From Pseudomonadales bacterium (GTDB lineage: Bacteria; Pseudomonadota; Gammaproteobacteria; Pseudomonadales; Azotimanducaceae), in NCBI GenBank assembly GCA_016779385.1, contig JADHNT010000013.1, positions 1 through 40,191 on the forward strand: DNA of 40,191 nucleotides, in the 5' to 3' direction. The position numbers and the translations under genes were made by a program. Below the pieces are notes generated by a model, which made no database searches, was not told the DNA's origin, and worked only from the letters and a program-made list of their open reading frames with translations. This document shows, in pieces, positions 25,003 through 33,729 of this stretch. How positions within the stretch are numbered: the stretch's first letter is position 1; every line of letters starts with the position of its first letter.

Positions 25003-26162
25003 GAGCGGGGCTGGTCGAGTACCTGCTCGGCGATAAAGTTGCGGATCATCTCTTGGCTCACGGGGGCGATGCGGGGAATCATGACTTCTCGGAACAGCCG
25101 TTCCACGTCGTACTCCTTTGCATAGCCCATGCCTCCGTGTGTCAGCACGGCCCGCTCGCAGGCTTTAAAGGCGGCTTCCGCGGCCAGGTATTTCGCCGCG
25201 TTGGCATCGGCTCCACAGGGCAAGCCCGCGTCGTAGCGGCTCGCCGCCCGGAGGGTCATGAGCCAGGCCGCCTCCAGCGCCATCCAGCATTCCGCGAGGG
25301 GATGGGCGATGGCCTGGTTCTGACCGATAGGCCGATCAAACACCACCCGCTCCCGGGCGTAGCGCGCTGCCCGCTCCAGGGCGGCCTGTCCCAGACCTAC
25401 GGCTTCCGCGGCAATGAGGATCCGCTCCGGGTTCAGCCCGTGCAGGAGACAGCGCCAGCCGTCCCCTTCTGCGCCAATGCGGTGGGCCTCGGGCACGAAG
25501 AGATCGTCAATAAAGAGAGCGTTGGAGTCCACGGCGGCCCGTCCCATCTTCGGTATTGCATTCACGGTGATCGCGCTGCGGTCGAGGTCCGTATAAAACA
25601 AGGTGAGCCCTTCCGTCGCGCGCGCAGCCTCTTCCCGGGGTGTGGTGCGGGCGATCAAAAGAATCTTGTTTGCGACCTGCGCCGTGGAGGTCCAAAGCTT
25701 TTGTCCGGTGATGCGATAGCCCCCAGGTACGGGCACTGCTCGGGTTTTAAGGGCCGTGGTGTTCAGCCCCGCGTCCGGTTCGGTCACCCCAAAGCACACC
25801 CGATCCTTGCCCGCGATGAGGGGTGGAAGCATGGCCTCCTTCTGCGCGTCCGTGCCAAAGACCACGACGGGATGGGGCCCAAAGAGATTGATGTGCACTG
25901 CCGAGGCGCCGCTCATGCCCGCCCCGGAGCGCGCGACGGCATGGGCGAAGAGGGACGCCTCCGTGATGCCCTGCCCCGAGCCTCCGTAGGCTTCGGGCAT
26001 GGCGACGCCGAGCCAGCCGCCCTCGGCCACGGCCTGCACGAAGGCTTCCGGGAACTGTCCCTCCTGGTCGCATTTACGCCAATAGGCGGCGTCAAAGGGC
26101 GAGCAAAGTTTGCTGACCGCATCGGCGAGGGCTTGTTGCGCTTGGGTGAGTTCAAAATCCAT
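24996..26162 (-). CDS. Acyl-CoA dehydrogenase, unusual C-terminal loop
   Basis: A 388-residue acyl-CoA dehydrogenase. Motifs include MPEAYGGSG, CFGVTEPDAGLNTT (flavin/substrate), NPERILIAAEAVG (helix G) and LTHGGMGYAKEYDVERLFREV. At the usual catalytic-glutamate loop (xYEGTxxI) it has IAPVSQEMIRNFI, so the base must be elsewhere, perhaps Glu in ERILIAAE as in isovaleryl- or long-chain-type enzymes. The start ATG is eight bases after the gspM stop, whose TAG is part of the AGGAG ribosome site, so it is the last gene of the type II secretion operon. Convergent with the penicillin-acylase gene, overlapping seven bases. Confidence 0.88.
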   Translation of the reverse strand: MDFELTQAQQALADAVSKLCSPFDAAYWRKCDQEGQFPEAFVQAVAEGGWLGVAMPEAYGGSGQGITEASLFAHAVARSGAGMSGASAVHINLFGPHPVVVFGTDAQKEAMLPPLIAGKDRVCFGVTEPDAGLNTTALKTRAVPVPGGYRITGQKLWTSTAQVANKILLIARTTPREEAARATEGLTLFYTDLDRSAITVNAIPKMGRAAVDSNALFIDDLFVPEAHRIGAEGDGWRCLLHGLNPERILIAAEAVGLGQAALERAARYARERVVFDRPIGQNQAIAHPLAECWMALEAAWLMTLRAASRYDAGLPCGADANAAKYLAAEAAFKACERAVLTHGGMGYAKEYDVERLFREVMIPRIAPVSQEMIRNFIAEQVLDQPRSY

Positions 26163-26170
26163 GGGGTCTC

Positions 26171-26680
26171 CTAACCGAGCACGATGCGCGCCCGAACCAC
26201 GCCCGGGGTATCGGTTCGATCAAGGGAGAGATTCAGCACCTGCAATCCCCGCTCCTCGGCGAGCTCTAAAAGCCAGGCGATCAGGGCCGGATAGGCGGCC
26301 TGGTCTAGGCTCAGCGCGAGCCGGCCCCCGCCCTCCGGGGAAAAGCGATTGAGCGTTAGACCATGGGACTGGGCGGAGGCGGCCACGGCGTCGAGGGCCG
26401 CCTCGCCCTGGGGCGCCGCCTGCTTTCGCTGGGCCAGGGCCGCAGACAGCGCTTCGTAGTTGCTGTTGAGCCAGGCCAAATCATTCTGGGCCTGAGTGAG
26501 GTCTCCGGCGGCTCGATCTCGGTAGCTGAGCACGGGATTCAGCACCCCCACATAGAGGAACACCAGAGCAAGAAAACCCGAGAGCCAGCGAAGGCGCTGC
26601 TGGTCGCTAGGGCTTTGCTGCAGGAACCAGTGCTGCCCCCTCGCGACTGATGCGGTCAAGCTGAGGAAGGGCGATTTCAT
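26171..26680 (-). CDS. gspM: Type II secretion protein GspM
   Basis: A 169-residue inner-membrane protein of the type II secretion platform. It has a short cytoplasmic N-terminus, one membrane helix (about 32-50, LSGFLALVFLYVGVLNPVL) and a periplasmic ferredoxin-like domain after a helical stretch (YRDRAAGDLTQAQNDLAWL). Position directly after gspL (one base between them) and the small size identify it. It would bind GspL in the inner-membrane complex. Low sequence conservation is normal for this family. Confidence 0.82.
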   Translation of the reverse strand: MKSPFLSLTASVARGQHWFLQQSPSDQQRLRWLSGFLALVFLYVGVLNPVLSYRDRAAGDLTQAQNDLAWLNSNYEALSAALAQRKQAAPQGEAALDAVAASAQSHGLTLNRFSPEGGGRLALSLDQAAYPALIAWLLELAEERGLQVLNLSLDRTDTPGVVRARIVLG

Positions 26681-26681
26681 C

Positions 26682-27890
26682 TTAGGGTCTCCCCTGGAGC
26701 GTTAAGCGCGCACGCACGCCCGACTGATCCTGCGTAGCATTTTCCATGGCTACGTCAAGGCCTCCCTCGCTCTGTAGCCGCTGCTGAAGGGTTTGCAGCG
26801 AGCCGAGGCTTGCCGTTGTGAGTTCCACTGCCAAAGTGCCCCGGTCCCCCTGGTAGCGAAGCTGGTTGATGCGATGCTCGTCGCTCATGGCCCCGGCCAG
26901 CGCATCTAAGGTCGGAAGCAGGCCTACCCCCGAACTCCCGTTGCCCCCGAGCAGTAAGGACAGCTCCCGGCGAGGGTTGGGGCTGCTCCCGGCCCGTTCG
27001 GGCCAGAGGGTGGCAAAGCGCGCTTCCAGCGCTGCGCGCTGGGCCTCGGCCTGGTTCCGAAGCCAAAGCCCCTCCCCCAGGGTTCCGCCAAGAAGAACCA
27101 CCGCAAGGGCCGCGGCGAGGCGGCTCGGGGCGCGCCAGGGGCCTAGGCCTTCTCGTGGGCGAACCCTGGCCGTGAAGGGCCCTTGGAGCGCTGCGGGGGT
27201 CTTCGGCCCCGGCGCTTGGGCAGAAAGGGAGGGGAGGGTTCCCGGGCAGTAGGAGCGCGCACCATAACCCTGCCCTTCCAGGGCGGCCTGCCAGGCTAGG
27301 GGCAGCTCAGGGCTCGGGCCGACTACGGTCAGCGAGGTTCCGGTGCCGAGGGCTTCGCCTAGGCCCGTGAGCAGGGCCGGGGTGAGCGCGAGCTGGCGAC
27401 CCTCTCGAGGATCGAGCCAAATGCCCTCCGCCTCCCCGGTGAGCCAGAGTACCGGCTGGCTTTGGTCGGCAAGGATGTCGCAGAGAGCACAGACTCCGTC
27501 CGGTGCCAAGCCCAGTGCTTCGAGCTGAGCCAGATCCTCCGCGAAGGCCGCCTTCCCTAGGGCTAGAGCGCCCAGGGTTCCCCCTTCACCCCGCTCCGCG
27601 AGGGCCACGTGGAGGGTTTCCAGGGGTTCCGTTAGGTATTCCTCCAGGAGGAAGGGGGCCGCGCGCCGCTGCACGCTGGCGCGCTTCCCCGGCACCGGAA
27701 GGTTCAGCCGAAGGGCCTGGGACGGGTCGAGGGCCCAGTCGATGCGGGCAGGGGTCAACCCTCCCAGGCGCGCTTGAAGGGCTTCGAGCCCCAGCCCCGT
27801 TTCCGTAGCTTCCGTCGTCCCTTGGCGAAAGGTGAGCTGCCATTGGGCAGCCCGAAGGGAGCCTAGGAGGAAAAGATGGTCCGGGCCCAT
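26682..27890 (-). CDS. gspL: Type II secretion protein GspL
   Basis: A 402-residue bitopic platform protein. The N-terminal cytoplasmic actin-like domain (about 1-245) binds the GspE ATPase and carries LNLPVPGKRASVQRRAAPFLLEEYL. A membrane helix (about 258-278, LAAALAVVLLGGTLGEGLWL) precedes the periplasmic ferredoxin-like domain, with NQLRYQGDRGTLAVELT at the C-terminal part. The start at 27890 (MGPDHLF) follows AAGGAG located at the end of gspK; the frame is open to 27935. It is four bases from gspK and one base from gspM. Confidence 0.85.
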   Translation of the reverse strand: MGPDHLFLLGSLRAAQWQLTFRQGTTEATETGLGLEALQARLGGLTPARIDWALDPSQALRLNLPVPGKRASVQRRAAPFLLEEYLTEPLETLHVALAERGEGGTLGALALGKAAFAEDLAQLEALGLAPDGVCALCDILADQSQPVLWLTGEAEGIWLDPREGRQLALTPALLTGLGEALGTGTSLTVVGPSPELPLAWQAALEGQGYGARSYCPGTLPSLSAQAPGPKTPAALQGPFTARVRPREGLGPWRAPSRLAAALAVVLLGGTLGEGLWLRNQAEAQRAALEARFATLWPERAGSSPNPRRELSLLLGGNGSSGVGLLPTLDALAGAMSDEHRINQLRYQGDRGTLAVELTTASLGSLQTLQQRLQSEGGLDVAMENATQDQSGVRARLTLQGRP

Positions 27891-27894
27891 GGCG

Positions 27895-28860
27895 TTAGCG
27901 CTCCTTATCCTTTGAGGGGGATGGCCAGCTGGCAAAGCTCTGGGAGAAATCTCGACTCATGATCCTCACTTGCCCCGTATTGGGATCCCGGTAGAGCGTG
28001 GAGCGTAACGTAAAGGCCCCGTCGAAGGCTTCCACCAGAATCAGGGATTCAAAAAAGAGGCTCCGGGTGGCGAGGACACCCTCCTCCGGGGCGAAGGCCG
28101 CCTGGCTGCCAAGCACTGACCCGACGTCGGGCCAGGGGGGGCTCGGCTGGGCCAGGGGCCACACTTGTTTGGGATCCAGCCCCGGCGCCAGGGTCGCGAG
28201 CACTTCCGGCGGCGCCAGGTTGACGTTGATCCGCTCAAAAGCGGGGGGCAAGGCTGCCACGAAGGGCCGAAGCCTAAGCCACTGGGTTCGGGTTAAGCGC
28301 GTACCCTCGGGGATTTCCGTCTCCGTGGGAAACGGGGTATTGCCTGCGCGCCGCGGCGGCGTTTGATCCCAGTAGTAACCATCTTCCGCGCCCCCCGCCC
28401 GCGGGGTCTCATCGCTATCCACCCAATCCGCGACCTGGGAAGCCAGCTGGGGATCGAGTTCAAGCTGGCTGAGGAGACGCCCAAAGCGCTCTAGGGCCGC
28501 CGGCGAAGTGAGGTTGTTAACGTTGAATAGGGCGTCCAGGGCCCGGCTGCGGCGGTAAAGGGTTCCTGGCCCCTGCGTCCTCTCCTGCGCTGTCCGCCAC
28601 GCGTCCATCACCCCATCCACCGCTTCGGAGGCGGCCAGGTCAGCGCGGAGCTCGGCACGGAAGCGCGCCTCCTCGCCGAGGACCAGGGCCTTCCGGGTGC
28701 TATAGCGGTCCACCTGCCCCGCCAGGGAAAGGAGCCGGGCTTGCTGGGTCAGAAGCGTCGTTGCCAGCAGCGCAACCAGGGCCGTCACCAGCAGCATGGT
28801 AAGCAGGGCGACGCCCCGGGTCCGTCGCGAAGGTGGACGCCCATGCCCTGCCCGGCTCAT
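27895..28860 (-). CDS. gspK: Type II secretion minor pseudopilin GspK
   Basis: A 321-residue minor pseudopilin placed at the tip of the pseudopilus. The prepilin leader ends at Arg-Thr-Arg-Gly before VALLTMLLVTALVALLATTLL; the mature helix lacks the Glu5 found in the other pseudopilins, as is usual for GspK. The large globular part contains VNNLTSPAALERF, VADWVDSDETPRAGGAEDGYY (the GspK segment) and FERINVNLAPPEVLATLAPG. It overlaps gspJ by ATGA. Confidence 0.92.
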   Translation of the reverse strand: MSRAGHGRPPSRRTRGVALLTMLLVTALVALLATTLLTQQARLLSLAGQVDRYSTRKALVLGEEARFRAELRADLAASEAVDGVMDAWRTAQERTQGPGTLYRRSRALDALFNVNNLTSPAALERFGRLLSQLELDPQLASQVADWVDSDETPRAGGAEDGYYWDQTPPRRAGNTPFPTETEIPEGTRLTRTQWLRLRPFVAALPPAFERINVNLAPPEVLATLAPGLDPKQVWPLAQPSPPWPDVGSVLGSQAAFAPEEGVLATRSLFFESLILVEAFDGAFTLRSTLYRDPNTGQVRIMSRDFSQSFASWPSPSKDKER

Positions 28861-29597
28861 CGTCGACGCCCCGTCGCCTGGGGTTCCACGCTCACCGGTC
28901 CGGTGGGCGCCGGATTAGCGGTGGCCGCGTTGGCGTTCGTCAGTTCCGGGAAGCCCTCCGGGAGGCGCCAGAAGCGACTTAGGGTTGGCCCCCAGACCTC
29001 TGATTCAAAGGCACACTGCAAGCCCCTCGCCTCGGGTTCTAGGCCATTCTCCGCCCGGGAGGCCAGCATCTGCGGATCGAGGGGCCATTCCCGGTAGCGT
29101 TGGCCGTCGCTGGCGAGGATCTCGCAGGTCAGCTCGGTGAGTTCTAGGCCGAAGCTCACCTCCCGAGCTTTGGTTTCAGGCAGCTGATCGAGCACGGGCC
29201 AATAGCGCCGGGTGAGCTCCCCCTTCTCGAGGCGCCAAGCGACGCGCTGGAGCTCCCCGCGCGCTGGGGCGTCTTCGGCTAATCCCTGCTCGCCCCGGCG
29301 TCCCGCGCGGGTGAGGATCAACTCGCCGGCGGACAGCGAGAGGGCCGGGAGGGGGTCGCCATAGCGATCGCGCACGGGCCGCTGTACCCACTGCTGAACA
29401 TCCTGTTCAAAGCGGAATAGGCTTCGCACCAGAGCGCCCAGGGCTGCCTCTCTAGTGCCCAGGCTCTGGCTTTGGGTGACCGCATCGCGCAGGAGCCGCG
29501 CCGAAGCCGCGCCAATAATCGCGAAGATGGCGAGGGCGACCAGCACTTCCATGAGGGTGAAACCTTGGCGCCGGCGGTGGGCGGTTCTGTGGATCAT
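28857..29597 (-). CDS. gspJ: Type II secretion minor pseudopilin GspJ
   Basis: A 246-residue minor pseudopilin. The leader MIHRTAHRRRQG is cut before FTLMEVLVALAIFAIIGAASA, with Glu5 in the mature chain. The globular region contains FRFEQDVQQWVQRPVRD and a C-terminal proline/alanine-rich tail. With GspI and GspK it would form the pilus tip. The start at 29597 (ATG overlapping the gspI stop by ATGA) gives the right leader; the frame is open upstream to 29726. Confidence 0.92.
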   Translation of the reverse strand: MIHRTAHRRRQGFTLMEVLVALAIFAIIGAASARLLRDAVTQSQSLGTREAALGALVRSLFRFEQDVQQWVQRPVRDRYGDPLPALSLSAGELILTRAGRRGEQGLAEDAPARGELQRVAWRLEKGELTRRYWPVLDQLPETKAREVSFGLELTELTCEILASDGQRYREWPLDPQMLASRAENGLEPEARGLQCAFESEVWGPTLSRFWRLPEGFPELTNANAATANPAPTGPVSVEPQATGRRR

Positions 29598-29971
29598 GGC
29601 GGAGCCAGCCAGGCCGAGGACAGGCTGGCGGCGGGGGCGCCCTGCTCTCCAGCGGGCCACACCCGAAGCTCGACGGAGAAGAGCCCAGGGAGATCCGTGG
29701 GCTTCGTTTGCGCTTCCAGCCGCCATCGGCGCCCGGCAAAGAGCGCCTCCCCCTGTCGCTGTCCCGGGGTCGCGCCCTCCTCAAAGTCGAGGCCCCAGCG
29801 CTCCAGCGTATTGCTCGCGAGATAGGTCGCGAGGATGCGGGTCTCCGCCTGGCCCTGAACCATGGCCCGGTCCCCGAGCCGGCCCTGCAGGGTCAGCATA
29901 GCTAGGGCGAACACCGCGAGAGCGACCAGGACTTCGACCAGGGTAAAGCCTCTTTGATGCGCCCTAGCCAT
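29594..29971 (-). CDS. gspI: Type II secretion minor pseudopilin GspI
   Basis: A 125-residue minor pseudopilin. The short leader MARAHQRG precedes FTLVEVLVALAVFALAMLTLQ with Glu5, then the family segment TRILATYLASNTLERW. The start at 29971 overlaps the gspH stop by eight bases; a longer reading from 30061 would give an unnatural leader. It overlaps gspJ by ATGA. Confidence 0.92.
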   Translation of the reverse strand: MARAHQRGFTLVEVLVALAVFALAMLTLQGRLGDRAMVQGQAETRILATYLASNTLERWGLDFEEGATPGQRQGEALFAGRRWRLEAQTKPTDLPGLFSVELRVWPAGEQGAPAASLSSAWLAPP

Positions 29972-30527
29972 GGGCAGCCTCGTTAAGGACCAGCGCCGCA
30001 AAGCGCGTGCTCGCCGGTTGTTGCGATTCCGGGGCCTGGAGTTCGGGCAGAGCGATGCCATCGCCCTTCAGATCCAGCTGTTGGTTGCTGGCCTTGTGCT
30101 CAAAGCGCAGCCAGAGGGCCGTCCCCTCCCCGCTTGAATAAAATAGAGCCGCCCAGGGGGTCGGTGTGGCCGGACGCCCTGCCGCGCTGAGGCTGGTAAG
30201 CGTGAGGCTCGCCTCAAGCGCCTGGGGCGCCAGCCCCGCCCGGTCCTGGAGTAAGCGCCAAGTGCCGTCCCGCGGATCCTGGCGGTGAAATTCGTAGCCC
30301 CGCTCCGTGACCTTCAGCCCGAGCACAAGCCCATCAGCGAGGGCCTGTGTCTGGGCGAGGCGAACGGCGCCCTTCAGGGCATCCCCGGACCGCTGGAGGG
30401 TTTGTTGCCCGTCATCGGGACGGGCCTGGAGCATAGCGAGACCCGCAAGCAGCCCGATGACCGCGACGGTCACGAGTAACTCGATGAGGGTGAAGCCGCG
30501 GGCCACGCTAGGGGGTTTCGAAGCCAA
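29964..30527 (-). CDS. gspH: Type II secretion minor pseudopilin GspH
   Basis: A 187-residue minor pseudopilin. The leader MASKPPSVARG precedes FTLIELLVTVAVIGLLAGLAM (Glu5 present). The following ALKGAVRLAQTQALADGLVLG and YEFHRQDPRDGTWRLL match the GspH/FimT fold. Its start lies 20 bases inside gspG, and its end overlaps gspI by eight bases, so the pseudopilin genes are tightly packed and likely translated together. Confidence 0.9.
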   Translation of the reverse strand: MASKPPSVARGFTLIELLVTVAVIGLLAGLAMLQARPDDGQQTLQRSGDALKGAVRLAQTQALADGLVLGLKVTERGYEFHRQDPRDGTWRLLQDRAGLAPQALEASLTLTSLSAAGRPATPTPWAALFYSSGEGTALWLRFEHKASNQQLDLKGDGIALPELQAPESQQPASTRFAALVLNEAAHG

Positions 30528-30975
30528 TATCCGCCCCGCTACCCTCTCCCCCTTCTTGCCCGTCGGCGCCTAGGCTGTAGAGCTCAAAACGCTCCCCGCT
30601 GCTCAGATACTGGTAGGGCGTGCCCCAGGGGTCTGTGGGAAGGCGCCGTAGGTAGCCGCCGCTCTTCCAGCGCCGAGCCTCGGGGTAGCCCGAGGGCTGG
30701 GTCACGAGCGCCTCAAGACCCTGCTCCGTGCTGGGATAGGCGAAATTGTCCAGGCGGTAGAACTCAAGTGCATTGGCAAGGGCGTTGAGATCGCTTTCGA
30801 CAGCGGTACGCTGGGCCTGCTCCTGCCGACCGGCGATGTTCGGTACCACCAGCGCAGCCATAATGCCAAGGATGACCACCACCACCATGATTTCGATGAG
30901 TGTAAAGCCTTCGATCTTCGGCCGCAGGCCCATGGAAAGGGAGCCGGTGCGGGTAGGGGGGGGTAATCGGCGCAT
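30508..30975 (-). CDS. gspG: Type II secretion major pseudopilin GspG
   Basis: A 155-residue major pseudopilin, the main subunit of the periplasmic pseudopilus. FTLIEIMVVVVILGIMAALVV follows the cleaved Gly, with Glu5. The typical C-terminal half has ALEFYRLDNFAYPSTEQGLEALV and YLRRLPTDPWGTPYQYLSSG ending EYSLGADG-like (LYSLGADGQEGG). The ATG at 30975 has AAGGAG at a good distance and gives a 23-residue leader; a shorter start at 30933 would give a conventional 9-residue leader but lacks a ribosome site. Confidence 0.95.
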   Translation of the reverse strand: MRRLPPPTRTGSLSMGLRPKIEGFTLIEIMVVVVILGIMAALVVPNIAGRQEQAQRTAVESDLNALANALEFYRLDNFAYPSTEQGLEALVTQPSGYPEARRWKSGGYLRRLPTDPWGTPYQYLSSGERFELYSLGADGQEGGEGSGADIGFETP

Positions 30976-30985
30976 GGGGCGCTCC

Positions 30986-32197
30986 TTAAATCGCAAGCTG
31001 ATTCAAATTCAAAATGGGCAGCAGGATCGCCAGCACAATCAGGAGCACGAGCCCGCCCATGAAGACCAGAGTGAGGGGCTTTAGGAGCTCTAGAAAGGCT
31101 GACACGAGCCGTTCGTTATCCCGCTCGAGGTGCCCGGCTACGCGCTCGAGCATGGCTTCCAGCTGACCCGAGGCCTCACCGCTCGCCACCATATGCAACA
31201 TGAGGGGCGGAAAGTAGCCGACCTCCCGAAGGGCCTGGTGCAGGCTGGTACCCTCGGTCACTGCCTGCCGAGCCGCAACCAAGCGCTGTCGAAGCACGCC
31301 ATTGGTCAGGACGTCGGTGGCAATGCGGAGCCCTTCCAGCAGGGGTACGCCGCTCCCCGACAAAATCGCAAGGGTGCTCGAAAAGCGGCTGGCGTGGACC
31401 CCCTGGGTGAGGCGGCGCCAGGGGGCCCCGGTGAGCGCGAGGCGCTCCATCCGCGCTTTCACCGAGGGAACCTGGTAGGCCTGGTAAGCGGCAAAGGCAA
31501 GGGCCAGGGCGGCCAGGAAGACCCAAAGGCCGAAGGCGTCGAGAAAGGCCGCAAGGGCCAGCAAACCCTGCGTTAAAAGGGGTAAGGCCTGCCCCGTCTC
31601 TGCATAGACGCCGACGAGCTCGGGAACCACATAGGTGAGGAGGCCCAGCACAATCGCGAGGGATAGGACGAGTAGCAGCACGGGATAGAGCAGAGCCATT
31701 TGCAAGGTCTGCCCCGTTTCCTGGCGCCGTTCCGTGAAGCGCGCCAGGGCGTCGAGCACGCGATCGAGATGCCCGGCCTGTTCGCCCGCAGCCACGGTGG
31801 CGCGGTAGAGATCATCGAAGGCTGCCGGGTAAGCGCCGAGGGCCTGGGCAAAGCTTTGGCCCTCAAGGATCCGGCCCCGAACCCCGAGCAGCAGGCTCTG
31901 GGCCCGGCCCTGGTCCGCCTGGGCGGCGGCTGCCCCCAGGGCCTCCTCAAGGGGTAGGCCCGCGGCAAGGAGCGTGGCGAGGTGGCGTGTGACAAGGGCG
32001 CGTTCAAGGGGGGCGAGGCGAGGCCTGCGTACGAAGAGGCGCCCCTGGCTGGCGCCCTCTGCCGCGGGGGACACGTCCATGGGCGCCCAGCCCCGGTCCC
32101 GAAGGAGCTGGCGCACCTGACGAGGGCTATCACCCTCTAAAACGCCTTTTTGCTCTCGCCCTGCCCCGTCAAGAGCTCGAAAGTCAAAAGCGCTCAT
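30986..32197 (-). CDS. gspF: Type II secretion inner-membrane platform protein GspF
   Basis: A 403-residue polytopic platform protein. Two T2SSF domains (about 70-190 and 275-395) each carry the family motif (LATLLAAGLPLEEAL; LAILSGSGVPLLEGL) and are separated by membrane helices (ALLYPVLLLVLSLAIVLGLL, WVFLAALALAFAAY), with a third helix at the C-terminus (LTLVFMGGLVLLIVLAILLPI). The SGEASGQLEAMLERVA motif is in the second domain. Starts by ATGA overlap with gspE. It would form the assembly centre of the pseudopilus with GspE. Confidence 0.95.
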   Translation of the reverse strand: MSAFDFRALDGAGREQKGVLEGDSPRQVRQLLRDRGWAPMDVSPAAEGASQGRLFVRRPRLAPLERALVTRHLATLLAAGLPLEEALGAAAAQADQGRAQSLLLGVRGRILEGQSFAQALGAYPAAFDDLYRATVAAGEQAGHLDRVLDALARFTERRQETGQTLQMALLYPVLLLVLSLAIVLGLLTYVVPELVGVYAETGQALPLLTQGLLALAAFLDAFGLWVFLAALALAFAAYQAYQVPSVKARMERLALTGAPWRRLTQGVHASRFSSTLAILSGSGVPLLEGLRIATDVLTNGVLRQRLVAARQAVTEGTSLHQALREVGYFPPLMLHMVASGEASGQLEAMLERVAGHLERDNERLVSAFLELLKPLTLVFMGGLVLLIVLAILLPILNLNQLAI

Positions 32198-33729
32198 CCT
32201 TCGTCCCGGGTGACGCGGAGCACTTCCGTTAGGGTGGTTTCCCCGGCCAGAATTTTTTGCTTTCCATCTTCGAAAAGCGTGTGACCGTGCTGGGCCGCCG
32301 CCTCCGCGAGGGCCTGGGCCGGGGCGTCGTCATGGATGAGCTGGGACAGGGCGCTATCGAAATTCACCAGTTCGTAGATCCCCGTCCGTCCCCGGTAGCC
32401 TGTGCCAGCACAGGCATCGCAGCCGACGGCGTCGTAGAGCATGGGCGCATCTTCTCCAAGCCCCAGGAGCGCTCGGCTGCGGGCGTCCGCGGGCGCCGCC
32501 ACCTTGCAGTGCCCACAGAGCCGACGCACAAGACGCTGGGCCAGCACGGCACTCAGGCTGGAGGAGAGAAGGTAGGATTCTACTCCCAGATCTCGAAGGC
32601 GGGCGATGGCGCCGAGAGCGCTGTTGGTGTGCAAAGTTGAAAGCACAAGGTGCCCGGTGAGGGCCGCCTGGATTGCGATCTCCGCCGTTTCCAGATCGCG
32701 GATTTCCCCGACCATCACCACGTCCGGGTCCTGGCGAAGGATAGCCCGAAGCCCTCGGGCGAAGGTCATCTGCGCCTTGCTGTTGACCTGGGTTTGGCCG
32801 ATGCCCGGAAGGTGATACTCGATGGGGTCCTCTACGGTCATCACGTTGGCGCTTTGCGTATCCAGGGTGCTCAGGGCCGCGTAGAGGGTGGTGGTTTTTC
32901 CCGAGCCCGTGGGGCCGGTCACCAGGACGATGCCGTGGGGACGGCGCACCACGGCCTTCAGTGCCGCGAGGGCGTCCGGCGCCATACCGAGCTTTTCGAG
33001 CTCGAGGCGTCCTGCCTGCTTATCCAGAAGGCGAAGCACGACCCGTTCGCCGCTGGCCGTGGGAAGGGTCGAAACGCGTACGTCGACCTCCCGCCCCGCC
33101 ACCCGTAGGCTGATGCGTCCATCCTGCGGCACCCGCTTCTCCGCGATATCGAGCTTAGCCATGACTTTCAAACGGGAAACGAGCAGCGGCGCTAGGGCCC
33201 GCTTCGGGCGAACGATTTCCCGAAGCACACCATCGATGCGAAAGCGCACGGCCAGTATGTGATCGAAGGTTTCAAGGTGGATGTCCGAGGCGTCTTCCCG
33301 GATGGCTTCCGAGAGGATGGCGTTCAAGAGGCGAATGATCGGGGCTTCGTTCTCTTGAGCGAGGAGATCTTCCGTTTCCCGGACTTCCTCGGCGAGGGCT
33401 GCAAGATCGAACGCATCACCGAGATCTTCCACCATCTGGCGAGCTGCGGAGCCCTCGCGCTCAAAGGCGCTGCTCAGCCTTGCCTCAAAAGCGTCCTCGT
33501 TCTCGTTGATCCAGGTGACGGGCCCGGGCGCCCGGCGTTGGGCCTCGGCGATCGCCGCCGCCTGGGCCGAGGGGCGGAAGTAGCCCTGCGTGGCGCCCTG
33601 CCCATCCAGCATCAGCAAAACCCCGTGACGCCGGGTATAGGCAAAGGAGAAGAGCGGGCCAACTTTTGCCGAGTCCGGTGTCGGCTCGTGGGCGACATCG
33701 CTTAAGGATTCAGTTTTCGTCATAGCCAT
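32194..33729 (-). CDS. gspE: Type II secretion ATPase GspE
   Basis: A 511-residue cytoplasmic secretion ATPase. The N-terminal domain (about 1-125) binds GspL. Core motifs: SDIHLETFDHILAVRFRIDG (149-167), Walker A GPTGSGKTTT (272-281), Asp box MTVEDPIEY, Walker B region DVVMVGEIRD (336-345), and HLVLSTLHTNS. The zinc-binding cysteines are two CxxC pairs (Cys405, 408, 437, 440), a feature of GspE rather than PilB-type chaperones. First gene of the gsp operon; the region upstream is shared with a divergent LysR gene. gspC and gspD are not present here and must lie elsewhere. Confidence 0.96.
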   Translation of the reverse strand: MAMTKTESLSDVAHEPTPDSAKVGPLFSFAYTRRHGVLLMLDGQGATQGYFRPSAQAAAIAEAQRRAPGPVTWINENEDAFEARLSSAFEREGSAARQMVEDLGDAFDLAALAEEVRETEDLLAQENEAPIIRLLNAILSEAIREDASDIHLETFDHILAVRFRIDGVLREIVRPKRALAPLLVSRLKVMAKLDIAEKRVPQDGRISLRVAGREVDVRVSTLPTASGERVVLRLLDKQAGRLELEKLGMAPDALAALKAVVRRPHGIVLVTGPTGSGKTTTLYAALSTLDTQSANVMTVEDPIEYHLPGIGQTQVNSKAQMTFARGLRAILRQDPDVVMVGEIRDLETAEIAIQAALTGHLVLSTLHTNSALGAIARLRDLGVESYLLSSSLSAVLAQRLVRRLCGHCKVAAPADARSRALLGLGEDAPMLYDAVGCDACAGTGYRGRTGIYELVNFDSALSQLIHDDAPAQALAEAAAQHGHTLFEDGKQKILAGETTLTEVLRVTRDEG

